A stretch of 64,000 nt of DNA, taken from positions 118,771,195 to 118,835,194 of the forward strand of contig CP136065.1 in NCBI GenBank assembly GCA_032622095.1, written 5' to 3'. The notes under the pieces are model-generated. The model made no database searches. It worked only from the letters and a program-made list of their open reading frames with translations, and was not told the DNA's origin. Below, one piece after another: positions 1 through 13,738 of the stretch. The position numbers were made by a program, and so were the translations under genes. The DNA comes from Siphonodentalium dalli. Its lineage: Eukaryota; Mollusca; Scaphopoda; Gadilida; Siphonodentaliidae. Positions within the stretch are counted from its first letter, which is position 1; every line of letters starts with the position of its first letter.

Positions 1-459
1 CCACATCCCTCCATTTACTGTCAACCATTAAATTATTCCCCTACCTAAGTTGAGCTACAGTGTCATTGAAACTTTCATTTTTTTTACATACAACCTTACA
101 ATTGTAAAGACACCACTCAGTAACTGTTCGTGACACCATGTAGCTAAATTGGTGCAAGACATCAAAGCGCTCAACCAGCAATCTCACTCAGTGACAACAC
201 ACAGCAAAGTTCAAAGAGTGCAGCCACCTTGTTCACTCACTGTAAAAATTAAAGTGTTAAAGCACAAAGGGAACCGGGTAACATAATCACATCAATCATT
301 TGTTGCAATGAGCAAAGATCCTGCCTCTATCCAGTCTGAATGGAATTGCCACTGTTATTGATTGAATCCAACACTGAAGCTCTCCCCAGAAATACCTGTC
401 AATCCAGGGGGGGGGGTCAGGAAAACAATTACAGATACAAGGTGGAAATTTTTTGTTTT

Positions 460-570
460 TCAGTTTTGGGGACCCACCACCCCGGGAGCGTAAGTTTTTT
501 CCACCCCATCTGGGACACCCACCCGGGACCGTAAGTTTTTTCCACCCAGGTCTGGGACACCCACCCCCAA
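460..570. repeat. G/C minisatellite, about 2.5 units of ~44 bp
   Basis: The unit contains gggacacccacccgggaccg followed by taagttttttccaccc and recurs with small changes. It produces the overlapping minus-strand open frames here, which are repeat translations and not genes. Confidence 0.7.
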
Positions 571-823
571 AATTGATGAAAATCTTGTAAATTCTATTAA
601 ATAATGTGTTGTTGGCAGGGTAAGGCTCTCTCCTTGTGTCTGCACAGGAACTGAGAGAACGCTGATCAAGAACACCCACAACAAATAAACAAACAAAGCA
701 CATGGCTGAAAAATATGCCAACAAAAACCAGTGACAAAACCTTTAAAAACCCAAATATTTATGGTCATAAAGGTAAAATACCCACTTTAACAGGATAGTT
801 GTGTCCCTTTAATATTAGCAATA

Positions 824-1592
824 CCTTACTCATATTTAAAATCGCGCAGTACTATTTTTTGCGCACACATCAGTGCGCGAATTTAAAACTGAGCGAAAAA
901 TAGTACGACTCCTGAGTTTATACCAAACCACAGGGAAACAAGAAGGTCATAAATGTTGATGAGTTACATATACACATTACGGAATGTTGGACCAAATGCA
1001 TTAGGCTTGTAGGACGATATTTTACATGCAGGCAACCAACATCAAAACCCTAACTGATATGTATGCCATACTTATATACCGGTAGCAACATATCATGATT
1101 ACATCATTAAATGTTGAAAAGAAAAACACATTGCAAACGAAAGATGCACAAATGCACGTCCCCTTAGTATTTACAACAATGGCGTTACACGTACACCGTG
1201 ACCAAACAGTTAGTTATGTCAACACATCCAACAGCCAAGTTTTGATTTTGTTTTTCTGATGTAAGTTTTCAATACGCGGTTGTGATTTTACTTCTTTCGA
1301 GTTCATTTTAATTATGTTTATAACTATTTCAATATCATCAAGACTATTTGGAACGCACAACACCGGTCTTCAGAACACATTGATGATGCAGTTATGCTAA
1401 ATTATAGATGATGTATTTCCACAGTGATGGTGTTTAATATGCACACGTATCTTCATAACTATTAAGATCTAAGTATTTTACGAAAATATGTTTGTCAGTT
1501 TTGAATTCGCGCAGCTAGGTGCGCGAATTCAAAGTGCGCGAATTCAAAACTGAGCGAAAAATAGTACTGCGCGAATTTAAATACGAGTAAGG
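824..1592. mobile_element. Tc1/mariner-like MITE (TA target site)
   Basis: Terminal inverted repeats of about 40 bp: the left end reads CCTTACTCATATTTAAAATC and the right end, reverse-complemented, CCTTACTCGTATTTAAATTC, both continuing into GCGCAGTACTATTTTT. The element is flanked by TA on both sides (822-823, 1593-1594), the target duplication of the Tc1/mariner group. The 769-bp interior has no coding potential. Superfamily is inferred from the TA alone. Confidence 0.72.
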
Positions 1593-2190
1593 TAGGTTAA
1601 AATATGTGCATGTGTAAAGTAAAAACACCATCAATTTGATTAAATAAACACAGTTCCAGTCCTCTCCATGTGGGAAATCACTGGTGAACAATGAGGCGCT
1701 CCCCTTATAATCATTCTAGGCGAGTAGCTCTCCTACAAAATGTCGAGGCGAGTAGTATCCCAGCAGGAGATGCCGTAGGCATCTCCCGAAGGCCTGAGAG
1801 GGTGCAAGTACGGGAGGGGGTCAGGGGGTCATCCCCGGAAAATTTTGAAAATTAGATGCTCTGAGATTGAATCTGGAGCCTTTTAATGCTCCAATCACTG
1901 TTCAAATAACGGTTTTGTGTCAATAAGTGACAAAAATGCAATGCCATATTGCTAATACTAGTACACAAGTAAGTAAGTTGGTATATTTGAAATAAAGTTA
2001 TCTGATATATTACGAACATTTGAAGCAAGCATGTGTATTCTGAGTTATCGACAGTATTTTATTGAACCACGTGGTCTCTCTGTTTGTTGTGCAGAAATTG
2101 TATTGCCGATGTGAATCAGAATCAGTTCGATTTTTAATTAATTCCTTGATCTATTTTAGTAAATAGCTCATATAATAAAAAGAAAACCTT

Positions 2191-2330
2191 CGTGTTTTGA
2201 GTGAATACCGGAATTACCTCATTCGTGGTCACAGTGAGATACTGGAATCATCACTCGTGGCCACTCGTGATGATTCCAGTATCTCACTGTGACCACGAAT
2301 GAGATACTTCCGGTATTCACTCAAAACACG
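2191..2330. repeat. 140-bp near-perfect palindrome
   Basis: Left arm begins cgtgttttgagtgaataccg and the right arm ends with its reverse complement. The arms meet at about 2256-2261 around gtggccac. A few mismatches lie near 2212-2218. No clear target duplication, so either a foldback MITE or an inverted duplication. Confidence 0.8.
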
Positions 2331-2817
2331 CAGGTATTCTCTATGTATAATAAGTTAAAAAAGCCATGATAAACTATGAGAAAAGATGAGAATGGATTTT
2401 TTTTCATTGCAATTTATTTCCTCGACCAAAACCAGACCCACCCCATGGTTTCAACTGTTAAAGGGAGAAATTGTGGACAAAAAATTAAAATATAGAGCCC
2501 CCCCCCCCCCCCCCCTCACTTGTATAAGGCTATAGCATGCACTACTATATGAATCTGATTGTTTCAATTCATTTTGAAGCTGTAATTTGTCTTAGAAATG
2601 ATTTTGGAAAAAAATTGCATGACATCAGAAAAAATCTGCATTCCGGGCCACCCACCCGGTCCTTGTATCCTGTAATTTTTTTCCGACCCCCCCCCGACAA
2701 TATTTACTAAACCTGGAAATCATAAAATATATTTTCGATATGATAAAAACTTACAAATATTTATGTCAGATATTGAGGCAGCAAGCTTTTTTCTATGCAT
2801 CAAATATATGACAACAC

Positions 2818-3951
2818 CAGGCCTCAGCCTAGGGGTCCAGAATAGGGAGACTTGAAGTCTCCCTCCAGGAAACTTAGGGAGACTTCAAGAAATTTAGGGA
2901 GACTTCAGGGAGAAGTGGGGAGACTAATAAAAATTTACAATTTTCAAATATCGCTTTATTTTATAACATCTGACAATAAAAATTTAAAAAAGATAAAATA
3001 AGAAATAAAATATAAAAATTTGACTTTATCTGAAATTAGCCTAATTAATTGTTATTATACATTTAAAATTTTTGGAAATGTTTTGTGTAGCTATCATTTA
3101 AGCAAGACAATTATCAAGTTACAGTAGTATTTAATTTTTTAACTAAATGAAAGTAGTGTTATTTCCTAGACTGCAGGCAGTGCAGCTTGGAAGATACGTT
3201 TGTACAGTCTGAATCATGATGCATGTAACTTTGTAAGTTTAATTTGGTCACGGCTGTAATGTGGGTGTCCGCTAAAATAAACAATAAGGACTAACTAACA
3301 AAGGAGTTGCAAAAGCTTTTATTAATTAATGGCCTCCTTAATTAATGCCAACATCACTGGTATAATTCCGATTAAAGCAATAAACTTGACATTTATTTAC
3401 GGAAGTGGTCTCTTCAAAAAGTCCGACGCGGTCTCTTCAAAAAGTCCGACGCGTTACCGAAACGAACTTCCGAAGCGCCTGGTACATACACTGATAATGT
3501 CATAATTGTTTCATATCTGAAAAGCGGGACAGCGGTCTTTCAAGTTAATTAAAACATTTATTTGTGACACTCACGATTGTCGATAACAACACAGATGCGA
3601 ACATCTCATCGTGTTTTCAGCGTGTCAAAACATTCGTGATTAACATTCATTACCGCACAGGGAACAAAGGCGACTGAATAACAACACAAAACAATAGGTC
3701 ATATTTTTTATTTTAAACACTTGGGTCTTCGTCTCTGCATCGTCTGTTTCTTTTTGGGATGGCCGCCACAATTAATCTATATACGGACATGTCCGGAAAA
3801 AAAACTAGAGAAAAAATTAAGAAAAAAAAAAGAAAAAAAATTCCCCCTAAAATTGAAGGCGACTTCGATTTCGCCTTAGAGCGACGATAGGGCGAAGTCA
3901 GCGACAGTAAGGCGACAATCTCGCCCGAGTCGCCTTGTGAGCTGAGGCCTG
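2818..3951. mobile_element. hAT-like non-autonomous element, TSD GACAACAC
   Basis: Flanked by a perfect 8-bp duplication GACAACAC (2810-2817 and 3952-3959). Ends CAGGCCTCAGC ... GCTGAGGCCTG are inverted repeats beginning CAG, as in many hAT elements. The interior has repeats of agggagacttca near the left end and gcgac-rich repeats near the right end. No transposase frame. Confidence 0.85.
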
Positions 3952-4563
3952 GACAACACATGGTCATTCTTAGATGTTGCATGTCGACATAAAAGCAAAG
4001 GACATGAGAACATACTTTTTCACTTAATAACATTATTACATTTAGTAGTATTTGATGAGACCGATCTGTGATACTAATGACTATTCCATATAAGAAATTC
4101 TTGTTATCAAAATGGACATTCAGTGCAATCCTGCTTCAAAGTCAACAACTTTGTGACCAAAAGATTATCATCTAGACTGTATTTAATTGTCTACTTGTAA
4201 TATTATTACATTATTCAAGAATAGAGTGAAGCTTGAATGCAGTGTCATTGCTTGGTAAACCATTCCAAATTCAGTCATGCAAATAAACTGGCACGAGCTT
4301 ATCTTTTATGATTGCAATGTACAGATCATTCAGACTATGCAAACATTTACCCAGTTTGAACGATGGACAAATTCAATAACCCTTTACCAGCCCTGCAATC
4401 TTTGACAGACATCAATAAATATATCTAATCTCAAAATGAAATCAAATATCTCATATCGACCAAACCAGAACAGTCTGAATCTCACCCGCATTTACTGAGA
4501 AAATTACTTTCAATCTTCAAAATGAGAAAAATTTACTGCATAGTCTTTCCTTCTTTCTTTCAG

Positions 4564-4659
4564 ATTTCCCGAGAATATGATCTTCAGTGCTTGTTACGCA
4601 ATAACAGTGTGTTTACTGAGTTGATACAGTATCAATTTGAACAAAGTCATGGTGACCCG
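4564..4659 (+). CDS. FCHSD2: FCHSD/Nwk exon a: end of F-BAR region
   Basis: 32 codons, phase 0 at both ends. Acceptor follows a strong pyrimidine run (ttctttctttcag); donor is CCG/gtgagt. The peptide begins ISREYDLQCLL and includes TELIQYQFEQSHGD, an amphipathic helical stretch ending in a polar loop, as at the C-terminal edge of F-BAR domains in this family. An open frame runs past both splice sites (4522-4731), but the flanking residues do not look like the family and the splice signals are good, so I use the exon limits. The assignment rests mainly on its frame continuity with later exons. Confidence 0.8.
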
Positions 4660-7600
4660 GTGAGTAATACTATATGTGTTTCTACCCTGAATGATGCTCC
4701 AAATATGGAGCTAGTATTCGCCTGTCATTAATCGGTTAATTTTTTCCACCTTATATAATATCATCTACTTCTAAAACTATTAATCTAGTTGGTCATAACT
4801 GATATGTGCTGGAAACTTAATAACATTAAGGGGTTTCCACGACTGAGCTATGTCAGGAGATGGAAAGTTTAGATGAACATGCACAAAAAACTACTTAATT
4901 GGTAAGTGCACCACCTGAAGGAATTTATATTATCTGAAGACCACACCAAGCATATTATATAACAATAAAAATGTCGAAAAGGTGACTTTAATCATATTTT
5001 TAGAAGGGAAATTTTGGGAACAGCAAGTATAAAAATTATTGGAAATCATTTAACTGCCATAAAAAGTGCATGATCTGAGCTAGTGCAAGGCTCGATTGAG
5101 TATTTAGAGCAATACTGCTTCAAGGCAGTTACCAGAATGTTAATTTGTTCTGGAAATTTGTAAGCATCCATTTGCAAGAACTAATATAAACAAACATACT
5201 AGATCTCCGTCAGAAGATATCTTGGACACTGAATGAACTAATGGTTATATATTTCTTGCTTGCAAGATTCTAGAAGAAGTTTAAAAAAAAAAAATCTGTA
5301 CAAAGTACCTACAGTATGCGCACGGTCAAACCCGATTAGGTTTTATACTTTTGACCAATCGTGTCAGTTCTTTCGCTATAAACAAGATGACAAGTAAGTT
5401 TACGGTCTCTTTAATTTCTTCTACTTCGCAAGATAAGTCGCATTTTTCATCTGTTCACTTTTAATGAACGTTCTCTTTACGATATTGCGACTGACAACGC
5501 GCCGTTTCCTAATTTCGTGCAATAGCACGTGTTTCCAATTTTCGGAATTACGTTTCCCAATTGTTCAACAATCATTTATTCTACAATACTGTCTTCTCAA
5601 TGACAGTGCTCCGTTGATGGATAATTTCAATAACAGATAAACCAATTTTGATTTGTTTACGAGAATCACTCAGAACAAATGTCGTTTTTTGCATAAAAAA
5701 ACGATGCATTTTCTTGTTGGAGCTTCATGATCATTCGATTACTTCAGGTTCTTGTAGGGATTTTTTAACCCTGCACCGGGTGCACTATGGTGTTGGCTCC
5801 AGTTTGGAGTTTGGTCACTGAAAATTCCTATCAAAACGAATTGGATATAATATTTTACAATATTTTTACTCCCGGATGCCAGATAAACTAGCCACAGTGT
5901 GGCTTGCCTCTTCTCTCTACATTGAACATAAGACTCATTGCGTTTACGATGAATACTTTGTAATGTTTTTTCCCTCTGACAGGTAGGGGTGCCACGATTG
6001 ATCGTATAATCGATTACCATTTTCCTTTATTTCGGACGATGGTAAGTGGCGGGTATATTTGGATACCCTGTTTGTTTTACAGTTTAATCTACAACCGACG
6101 GGTTAACGACCTTTGATCGTGCAACGATATTTGTAAAACATTGTGCTCATTAGTCATTACCGGTGGTTTCTGGTACACATTATTCACATAAAAAAATGAT
6201 CTCGGCCGGGTTTTATAACCAGCAAATGGGCCATATTATGGAATACTTCCACTGTTATTGCTATTCGGTACGATTAATCGATTATATAATTATATATATG
6301 TTTAATAAAGTAATTTATAGTAGGATATACATGTATAAATACAGGCATACATGTACACAACTTGCCACGAAGATATGCTATTTGCAATTGACAAGATCAG
6401 GGCTTGTATCATTATCAAGTTGCTATATATTGCATCATCATCTAATTACATAACCTGCGGGGGTTTCAATTTTGTGTGCACGTGCTTTGGTTATGCATCA
6501 TTGGACATGGTTATCTTAGTTAGTTACACTGTCATGAAGATCAAAGAATTCCGCCAACGCAGCAGTGCATTCTGACGTAACAATATTCAGCAATATATAG
6601 TACTGATTCGCATTGTCATAACACGTCCCAAACAGTTCACTTTTACTGAGGTGTGTTAACCCTTGATATCCCAGCATTTTGCTACATGTATATCTGATTA
6701 TATGCTGCATTGTCTGTTTACAGTTAACGGGTCATGCAATTTCCATGACCGGTCACGGCCGCGGTAACCGGTTAACCATTTCAGCCCTATGTATTTGTTA
6801 AGGGGAAATGCCCAGTGATGGGGGTGGGGGGGTCGCAGACAGTTTGAGAATTGTATAAGCACGCCAGGAAGCAGAGAGTAAATTGAGACTCCTGCATAAT
6901 AATACGGTACCGATACTTATATAGTTCATACGCATACTGGTTTGCCAATAAGAAGCTTTCTGATGTTTTCTCGTTTACTTCCTTGTATTGAGTCACCAGT
7001 TGTGTATACAAATAACTGAAGACAATGCACAGTATGAAAGCATTTTTGTTTCGAATGAAAGTGCTTGAATTGTGTCAACCAGAAAGTGAAAACTGTCAAA
7101 CCAGGCGATAAATATAACGTGATCAATTCCGAGAAAGACACACTGAGCATACGTGTTTCACTTTCAGTTTCCATATATAGAACTGCACAGTGCGTTGTTA
7201 TATCTTATGTGAATGGTCTATCGCGGAATCGTATAAATGAAAATTGGATAATATCATAACAATTTGGAATACATCCACCTTTCCACCAACAGCAACATGC
7301 ATTGGTGGGCCGGTGTAAATCCAGACACATTGCGATCGACATTTATTGAAACAATTCTTGCGAATTGTCATTATTATAAGCTAATGAATCCAAGAATATC
7401 CAGAGGCTGACACACCCAAAGGAAAATGGGATGTCCCACCGCATGTTGTCCTATTATCAGCCATAGCTACATTGTCATCGGGTGTTTCTTATTTTTGCCC
7501 TGCCAGACTATGGCCTATAGAGTGTATATTATATACATTACACGCACCGCAAAGATCGTCAAATTTTAATAGGATACCACGTTGAACCTGCATGCATTAA

Positions 7601-9913
7601 CATACAAACTTTATTCTGACAAAAATTTAGCTCTGTTTTCTTCCGACAAACCACGAAAAAAATAATCGTGATGGGTCCAAATAATCGTGATTGCCTGTCC
7701 ATTTTGTCGAAAATTAATAATCGTGCTAACTCGTTTATTAGGCACCTGAGAGTATATTTGACTGATCTGCCCAACAATCAAACTCCATTTTAGTTTAACT
7801 GAACTCTTCATCCTGTTCTAAACGGGTTGTTTCTGACAATGCAGATAGTATCCATTTGGAAACACTAGTGTAGTGTATCGTGATCTGTATCAATTCGTTG
7901 GTCGGTTATCCTGATTCGTATCGTGTCATGACCAAGTATGTCGCCGCTGCCCTAATGGCTGCACAGCATGATTCTGCTTCTCGTCAGGTTTTAAGCTGGC
8001 TCCAGGTTAGGGGGGGAAACAGTCTGCACCTTAATCATCCCTCGATGCCTCTTTCCAGGCCTTACCCAGCCCGGTCACATACCATGGATCAGAGTTGTCT
8101 GTGCTTTCTGCATATGAGCAACTTGCTCCATGGAGTAGGTGGCACATACGTGTCCATGCATATGAACTTTGGGCAATTTCTACCTAATGGGTTTTCAACT
8201 TTGATGGTTTGCCTGACTTCAGGACAAAAGGGGGAGGGCAATAATTCAGCCCTTTCTCCATTCTTCCACTGTCTCAACTTTACCGTGTATCATCAATCAA
8301 ATATGCGAATTGGTACCTTTTGGATCCATTTGTTGCTAACCAGCAGGTTCAAAAGAATCGCTCTTAAAGAAAATATAACAATATCTCATTCCTCGCTGCC
8401 TCCTCCTATGAGTTGATTCTACCATGTAGTTCACTGTGTAACGTATCTTTGACGGGAATATAACATTTTCAAATAGAAAATACATATTCCCTGATAAGAT
8501 ACTTACACTCTGAACACACATGTCCCTCCCAAATTGGGATTTCCCTCCCCGCTGCTCAGTCACACCCCTCTAATCTTGTAAGAGGATGAAAAGAGGCTGA
8601 ATTCACTGCCAGCTGGCTATTAATACAGCTAGAGGGCACATGACCTGCTACATCATATAATAACCAAGCCTTGAAATAGTGTACCTGTCATTTTCAGAAT
8701 GAGGTCCCCAAAGGGTGAATTTAGTGATGCTACCCTGCATAGCGGGCTAGCATCACCAAAGTCACCCTCTGGGAACCTCATTCTGCTGAGGTGTATTAAG
8801 CAGAATGAAGTCCCCAGAGGGTGAATTTGGTGATGCTAGCCCACTATGCGGGGTAGCATCACTAAATTTACCCTCTGGGGACCTCATTCTGCAAATGACA
8901 GGCACACTATTTCAAGGCTTGATAATAACGATCAAATCGTACTTAAGCTATTTCGTACCAAAATAATAAATTTCAAACGGGTCTCATTGTCATAGATCCC
9001 TCCTTTGTGAATAAAAATGGATATACCATGTAGTTCAGTGTGTAAGTATCTTATTAGGGAATACGTATTTTCCATTTGAAAATGGTATTTTCATGGTCAT
9101 ATAGCAACAAGGCAACCTTAGTCATCGAGTCAAGGTCGCCGAGCCACTATGTGGCCACGAAAACTAGCCGAGTCGCGATACATGAATCGTTACAAACACA
9201 TTATGTATATATAACACATATTATCTACCATTGCTGTGACAGAATCCACCACACAAATTAATTTTAGGAGTTGCTTAAATTGTTGGATTTGTGTCCGACG
9301 ATTAGCTTTCTTGAGTAAATTCTCCCAACCTGCAAAGGTATCAGTGCCACGCAATTATCTCGCTTTGCTAAATTCTTCCAACCTGCAAGTTCACGCGAAT
9401 ATGCCAAATGGAAATTGAATTCAATGAACAAAATCTCTTACACCTGCATGTTTTATATAATTTATAATATATACTGAACAGATACATATTAGTTACTTTG
9501 TGATATGTTATACCATAATACCTATTATAGTAGGCAATCAAATAATGTTAATATCTAGGAACTATTTGTTTACAGTACGCAAGAATATACGTTGGAATGT
9601 CGTTTTTATTTTCACGCGATTGATGTGACGTCAGTTCATTCATGATTTTGAACCAGTCAACGACGTCACGAGTGTCTTGTATCACAACTGCAGTAACGAT
9701 ACAGATGATTTTATCGCCAATTTGTTTCGCCAATTTTATCAGGGAATTTCATAGGAAATGGTAGATAAATTGCTTTATTTCATGATAACTCCTTCTTTAA
9801 TACTAATTATATATATATAAACTCATAATATCAAGTAGAGTTGCAGTGCATTTCATCAATGCTTATATGGCATGAATACCTAATGAGATGAACACACATG
9901 TTTTATTTCATAG
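4660..9913 (+). other. Intron between exons a and b
   Basis: 5.25 kb. Holds AT-rich sequence, a possible old hAT-like remnant around 5985-6790, an open frame of 178 codons at 7880-8416 that resembles no family I know and lacks signs of coding, and the 257-bp hAT-type MITE at 8665-8921. Nothing else recognised. Confidence 0.7.
8665..8921. mobile_element. hAT-type MITE made of two tandem hairpins, TSD ATAATAAC
   Basis: A perfect 8-bp duplication ATAATAAC (8657-8664, 8922-8929) flanks 257 bp with ~45-bp inverted ends that start CAAGCCTTGAAATAGTGT. Inside, two ~90-bp hairpins each run from CAGAATGA to TCATTCTG with GATGCTA loops. Relatives without full ends occur at 16868-17530 and 44086-45050. 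Confidence 0.88.
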
Positions 9914-10057
9914 CAAGATACAGTCACTAAGTCATATAATGCCGGATCCCAAATCGAGGAGGAAGCTCGGAAATGGTCAACAAAAATTGCCAAAGAAGCT
10001 AGAATTATAAAGGATGTCAATAAACTCATTTCCACTTTCCAGACATCAACAGATAAG
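9914..10057 (+). CDS. FCHSD2: FCHSD/Nwk exon b: charged helical region
   Basis: 48 codons, phase 0-0, acceptor tttcatag, donor AAG/gtatgt. The peptide starts QDTVTKSYNAGSQ and continues IEEEARKWSTKIAKEAR, a charged heptad-like helix, ending STDK. EEEARKW-type helices follow the F-BAR domain in FCHSD proteins. No stop in frame and no ATG, so it is invisible to an ATG-based ORF search. It joins exon a without frame change. Confidence 0.85.
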
Positions 10058-12355
10058 GTATGTATTCTTAAATCAAGACAAATCGATCTTGAAAAAGAAG
10101 ATTCATTAACTTAGGAATGTTATTATGTGTTCTGAGAGATGTGATCTGTAATCTTAACCAATGACTTTAATAGCCAGAGACCCGTCCACCCGTATTTCAG
10201 ATGGGCTGTTAATATAGTAGACAGGCAGTTTACCTTCCAAGAATATTGGTACAGGATGCCACATTAACAGACATATCGCTATTGATATAATAGGTTACAA
10301 GAGAGTTCACTTTTTCTTATATGTTCTCAATTCTAACGGCCATAATTCACAAATGCCTAAACCGTTTCCAAAAATTCCAAATTCCAAAATGGTGAATAAA
10401 ATTCGGCAAAAAAAACATGCGACCAGCCACCATCTTGGATTTCAATATTCAATCCATTAACACGGGCTACAGGCCGTACTGTTAGTCTGAACATCTTAAA
10501 ATTTGTCATGTAGATGGAAATGAGTCATTTTCGGGTCATTCAACCAAAAAACATGGCTTCCGACAACCATCTTGGATTTTACATTTTGCTGAATAAATCC
10601 TTTGGCACACCCTACAGACCACATTCCTCACCCGATCATCACCAAACTTCATATGGATCATTGGGGTGACCTTTAGACAGGAGCCATCAATTTTTAATGA
10701 GTTGAAAAACATGACAGCCACTGGCCATCTTGGATTTTACTCTTTGCATGACTAAATTCTTCTGCACATCCTACTAGCTACCTCCCTTGTCCAATCATCA
10801 CCAAACTTTGGAGTAACCTCTAGATATAGGAGTCATCAATTTTTTTCCGAAATTTGTATAATCTTGGATTTCAAACTTTCTACTGTCACACCCTGCAGCC
10901 CGCATTATTACCATGAAGAACCAGCCCAATTAATACACATGTTGAAATGCAGGTCATTCACTTAAGCAGGGATCAATCAACATTAAATAGTGTTTGAGAT
11001 AGACGGTCAGCTTGGGATTTGGCCATGGACATATATGGTATAGAACTCATCTCAGCCCAATGATTATATTAGCCCACATTTATTGGAGCATTGTTTTTGA
11101 AAAATTACCGGCATGTTTATGATCACCTCTGGATGGAAGCTATTGAATTTGAACAGTTTTCGATGAAAAACATGACCACATGCAGCCATCCAGCCATCTT
11201 GGATTTTACTCTTTGCATGAATAAATCCTTTGGCACACCTTACAGACCACATCCCTCATCCGATTGTTCCTCATTCCAAATTTTGTTGGAAAATATGGCC
11301 CCCAGCGGCCATCTTGGAATATCCTCTTTGTATGACTAAATCTGTTACAGAAGGGACATCCCCCAATGGTACATGTTCTTGCATCAGGTCGAGATGCGGA
11401 ACATGTATGTTAATAAACCCTAAGTTTTATACTAAATGAATTCTCCCATTCAGTTATAAAGGTATACATTGGAATTATCTATTAGTCATTCGGAGTGGTG
11501 TTCATGATAAATTAGCTGACGATAGTCAGACAACTTATATAATACAAGTGCTGAAGTTTTCACATAAAAGTTATTGTTGGGATATATTCTGATAATAAGT
11601 TCGACATCAATCATTTGTTGAACTTATTATCTAAATATTTTCTATGGGAACTACTCATCAATGAGTATTTTGTAAGTAAAGGGTTAACAAGGGTGATGTT
11701 TATATGCATGGTGGACGCATGTTCCAGACTATGGGGCAGTTCTTGTGCTGGCCCAACATTTGCACCCGTTTAGCTGCAAAAATCCATGCAGGGTTTATCT
11801 CTCCTCAATGACTCCATAAGACTGGCGACATTTACCCACATTTTGTGGACTTCCACGATAGTCATATATACAATGAGCAAATAGTGCTACTACTTGCCTA
11901 TAGTCAGTCCACAAAATATCAAATAAAATTTCTATTATTTACCAACATAAATTCGTGAAAGAATCAGAGCACTATTTCGCACAAACGTGTGATCTGGTTT
12001 CCCAGTTAATTTGTAAACACAAATCCATGAGAAAATTCTCCTCTTATGCAAAATGTTCAATCTGACAGAATTATTAATCAGCAGGCGAGGTTTATCTAAT
12101 GAGCCTTCTGATTTGCACTTTAAACCTACTATTATGAGTAGATATCGCAAAATATTTTACTAAATCAGACAAAACATTCCACTTTCAACAATTTTTTAGG
12201 AGTTGTGAACTTGTGGTCTCCGCCATTGCTGTAAGGAAAATTCGCTAAATATAGAATGCCAAACTTTTTAATAAACTGGTTCTCAGCTCATTACAGAGTC
12301 AGAGAAAAAGTATGACCAGTGCACTCTGGTAGAGAGTTGTTAGCTGCGTGAACTG

Positions 12356-13543
12356 CAGTGTTCGCGCTGGACCGAAAAAAACTTTAGCCAAAAGTTTAGC
12401 CAAATGAAAATTTTATTAGCCAAATGAAAAAAACTTTAGCCAAATGTTTTTTGGCCAAATAAAAAAAAACTTTGGCCAAATTAAATCATCGTTTTCTGAC
12501 TAAAACGTAAAATCTAACAGACAAAGGTAAAATACACAATAATTTAAATTATTTATGATGAACTACAAGTATTTTTATATATATCATTTATTAAAAATTT
12601 ATTAATCTTTATGTGAAAGAGTGATTTGGGGGGGGGGGGGGGGGGGTGGGGGGTGGGGGGGGGGGGGGGGGGGGGGGGGTAACCCGGTATTGTCCTTCTT
12701 AATGTCATTATTTTTTTGTTTTATATCTATTTTTAAATCATTAAATATTTATCCTTGCGAAAATATCTAAGTGACATCTGGAAACTAATAACTTAATATT
12801 GTTACGCCATTATCAAATTACAATCTGTCATAAAAGCATGCATATTATTTTTGACTGTATCGGTATTGACGACAAATAGCCACAAAATATCTGTCGTGAT
12901 TCACATTTGGCTGATTAAGCTATTGTCTTACACTTGGTGCTCATAAACCTCGACCGTCATAAATACAATGTCATCATAAACATGCATTGTGCAGGCGCGC
13001 GTGAGTGACCAGACAGACAATAGGCTGAATGGGGGATTAAATGTAAAAAATAATAATGACCTTTTGCTGCTTCGTGCAGAGTGACGTAATCTTTCTCCAG
13101 ATTAAAACAGCCTGCACATGCTACGAACAAATTGCTTATATACCGGCGTCAATGCACTTTACAATACATTGCTTTCTTCACATTGTCATAATTCAACCAC
13201 GGTCGGTTTAATGTCCATGCGTCTTTGAATGTCCGTCTTGTGAAAACTAAAGATGATTGGATATCACTTTGTGATCGCTTGGTTGATAGAGTTGTCGATC
13301 GGGTTTCCCTTTGTACGATAGTTCATAAGTACGAAAATAATGAAATACTTTCGTCACCTAATTTCGTCTTGAATGTCGATCTATTGAGCGCTTTTATTAA
13401 TTAGCTTTCTGGCTCCATGCTTTCAGTCTCCATTTGGGTTCAAAAAAAGTTTAGCCAAAAGTTTAGCCAAATGAAATTTTTATTAGCCAAATTCGAAAAA
13501 GATTAGCCATTGGCTAATTTGGCTACCGACAGCGCGAACACTG
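12356..13543. mobile_element. hAT-like non-autonomous element, TSD GTGAACTG
   Basis: A perfect 8-bp duplication GTGAACTG (12348-12355, 13544-13551) flanks ends CAGTGTTCGCGCTG and its inverse. Subterminal repeats of TTAGCCAAA occur at both sides (12373-12490 direct, 13443-13520), and a G-rich tract lies inside (12627-12679). The 1188-bp interior has no protein. It is nested in the 4.3-kb element. Confidence 0.88.
12627..12679 (+). repeat. ~50-bp G tract
   Basis: Nearly pure G run interrupted by two T residues. Potential quadruplex-forming and likely length-polymorphic; the assembled length may be unreliable. Confidence 0.85.
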
Positions 13544-13708
13544 GTGAACTGTCTGAGGAATTACATTTGTCTGCCAACTACCTGTAAGGTCTCTAAAGGG
13601 TTTAATCTAATAGCTTTGTTCCCTCCCAAGATGTCCATAAAGCAGTGTAACCCTTTCTTTACTAAATATTTATTGACGAGTAGTTCCCTTAGGAAATGTT
13701 TCCATTAT

Positions 13709-13738
13709 AAGTTCAACAAATGGCCATTTGTTGAACTT
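13709..13738. repeat. 30-bp perfect palindrome
   Basis: AAGTTCAACAAATGG is followed directly by its exact reverse complement. Related single arms occur near 11610 and 63753. Confidence 0.85.

Larger units (their letters stand above)
1..4563 (+). other. Intron upstream of exon a (partial)
   Basis: No exon of the host gene could be supported here. It holds the tail of a hairpin-ended repeat (1-80), a short G/C minisatellite (460-570), a TA-flanked MITE (824-1592), a conserved-looking repeat with gcaggagatgccgtaggcat (1750-1860), a palindrome (2191-2330), a C tract (2498-2516), a hAT-like element (2818-3951) and unremarkable AT-rich sequence. Short open frames at 296-768 come from the minisatellite. 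Confidence 0.7.

Noticed and set aside
5985-6790. hAT element with ends taggggtgccacgat and atcccgggat-like cagcccta
   Set aside because: The left TAGGGGTG and right CAGCCCTA resemble hAT ends, but the flanking octamers do not match, so the limits cannot be supported.
7880-8416. The longest open frame in the window (178 codons, plus strand) as a gene
   Set aside because: It lies inside an intron, has no domain or family likeness I recognise, no convincing composition and no splice partners; a frame of this length by chance in 64 kb is plausible.
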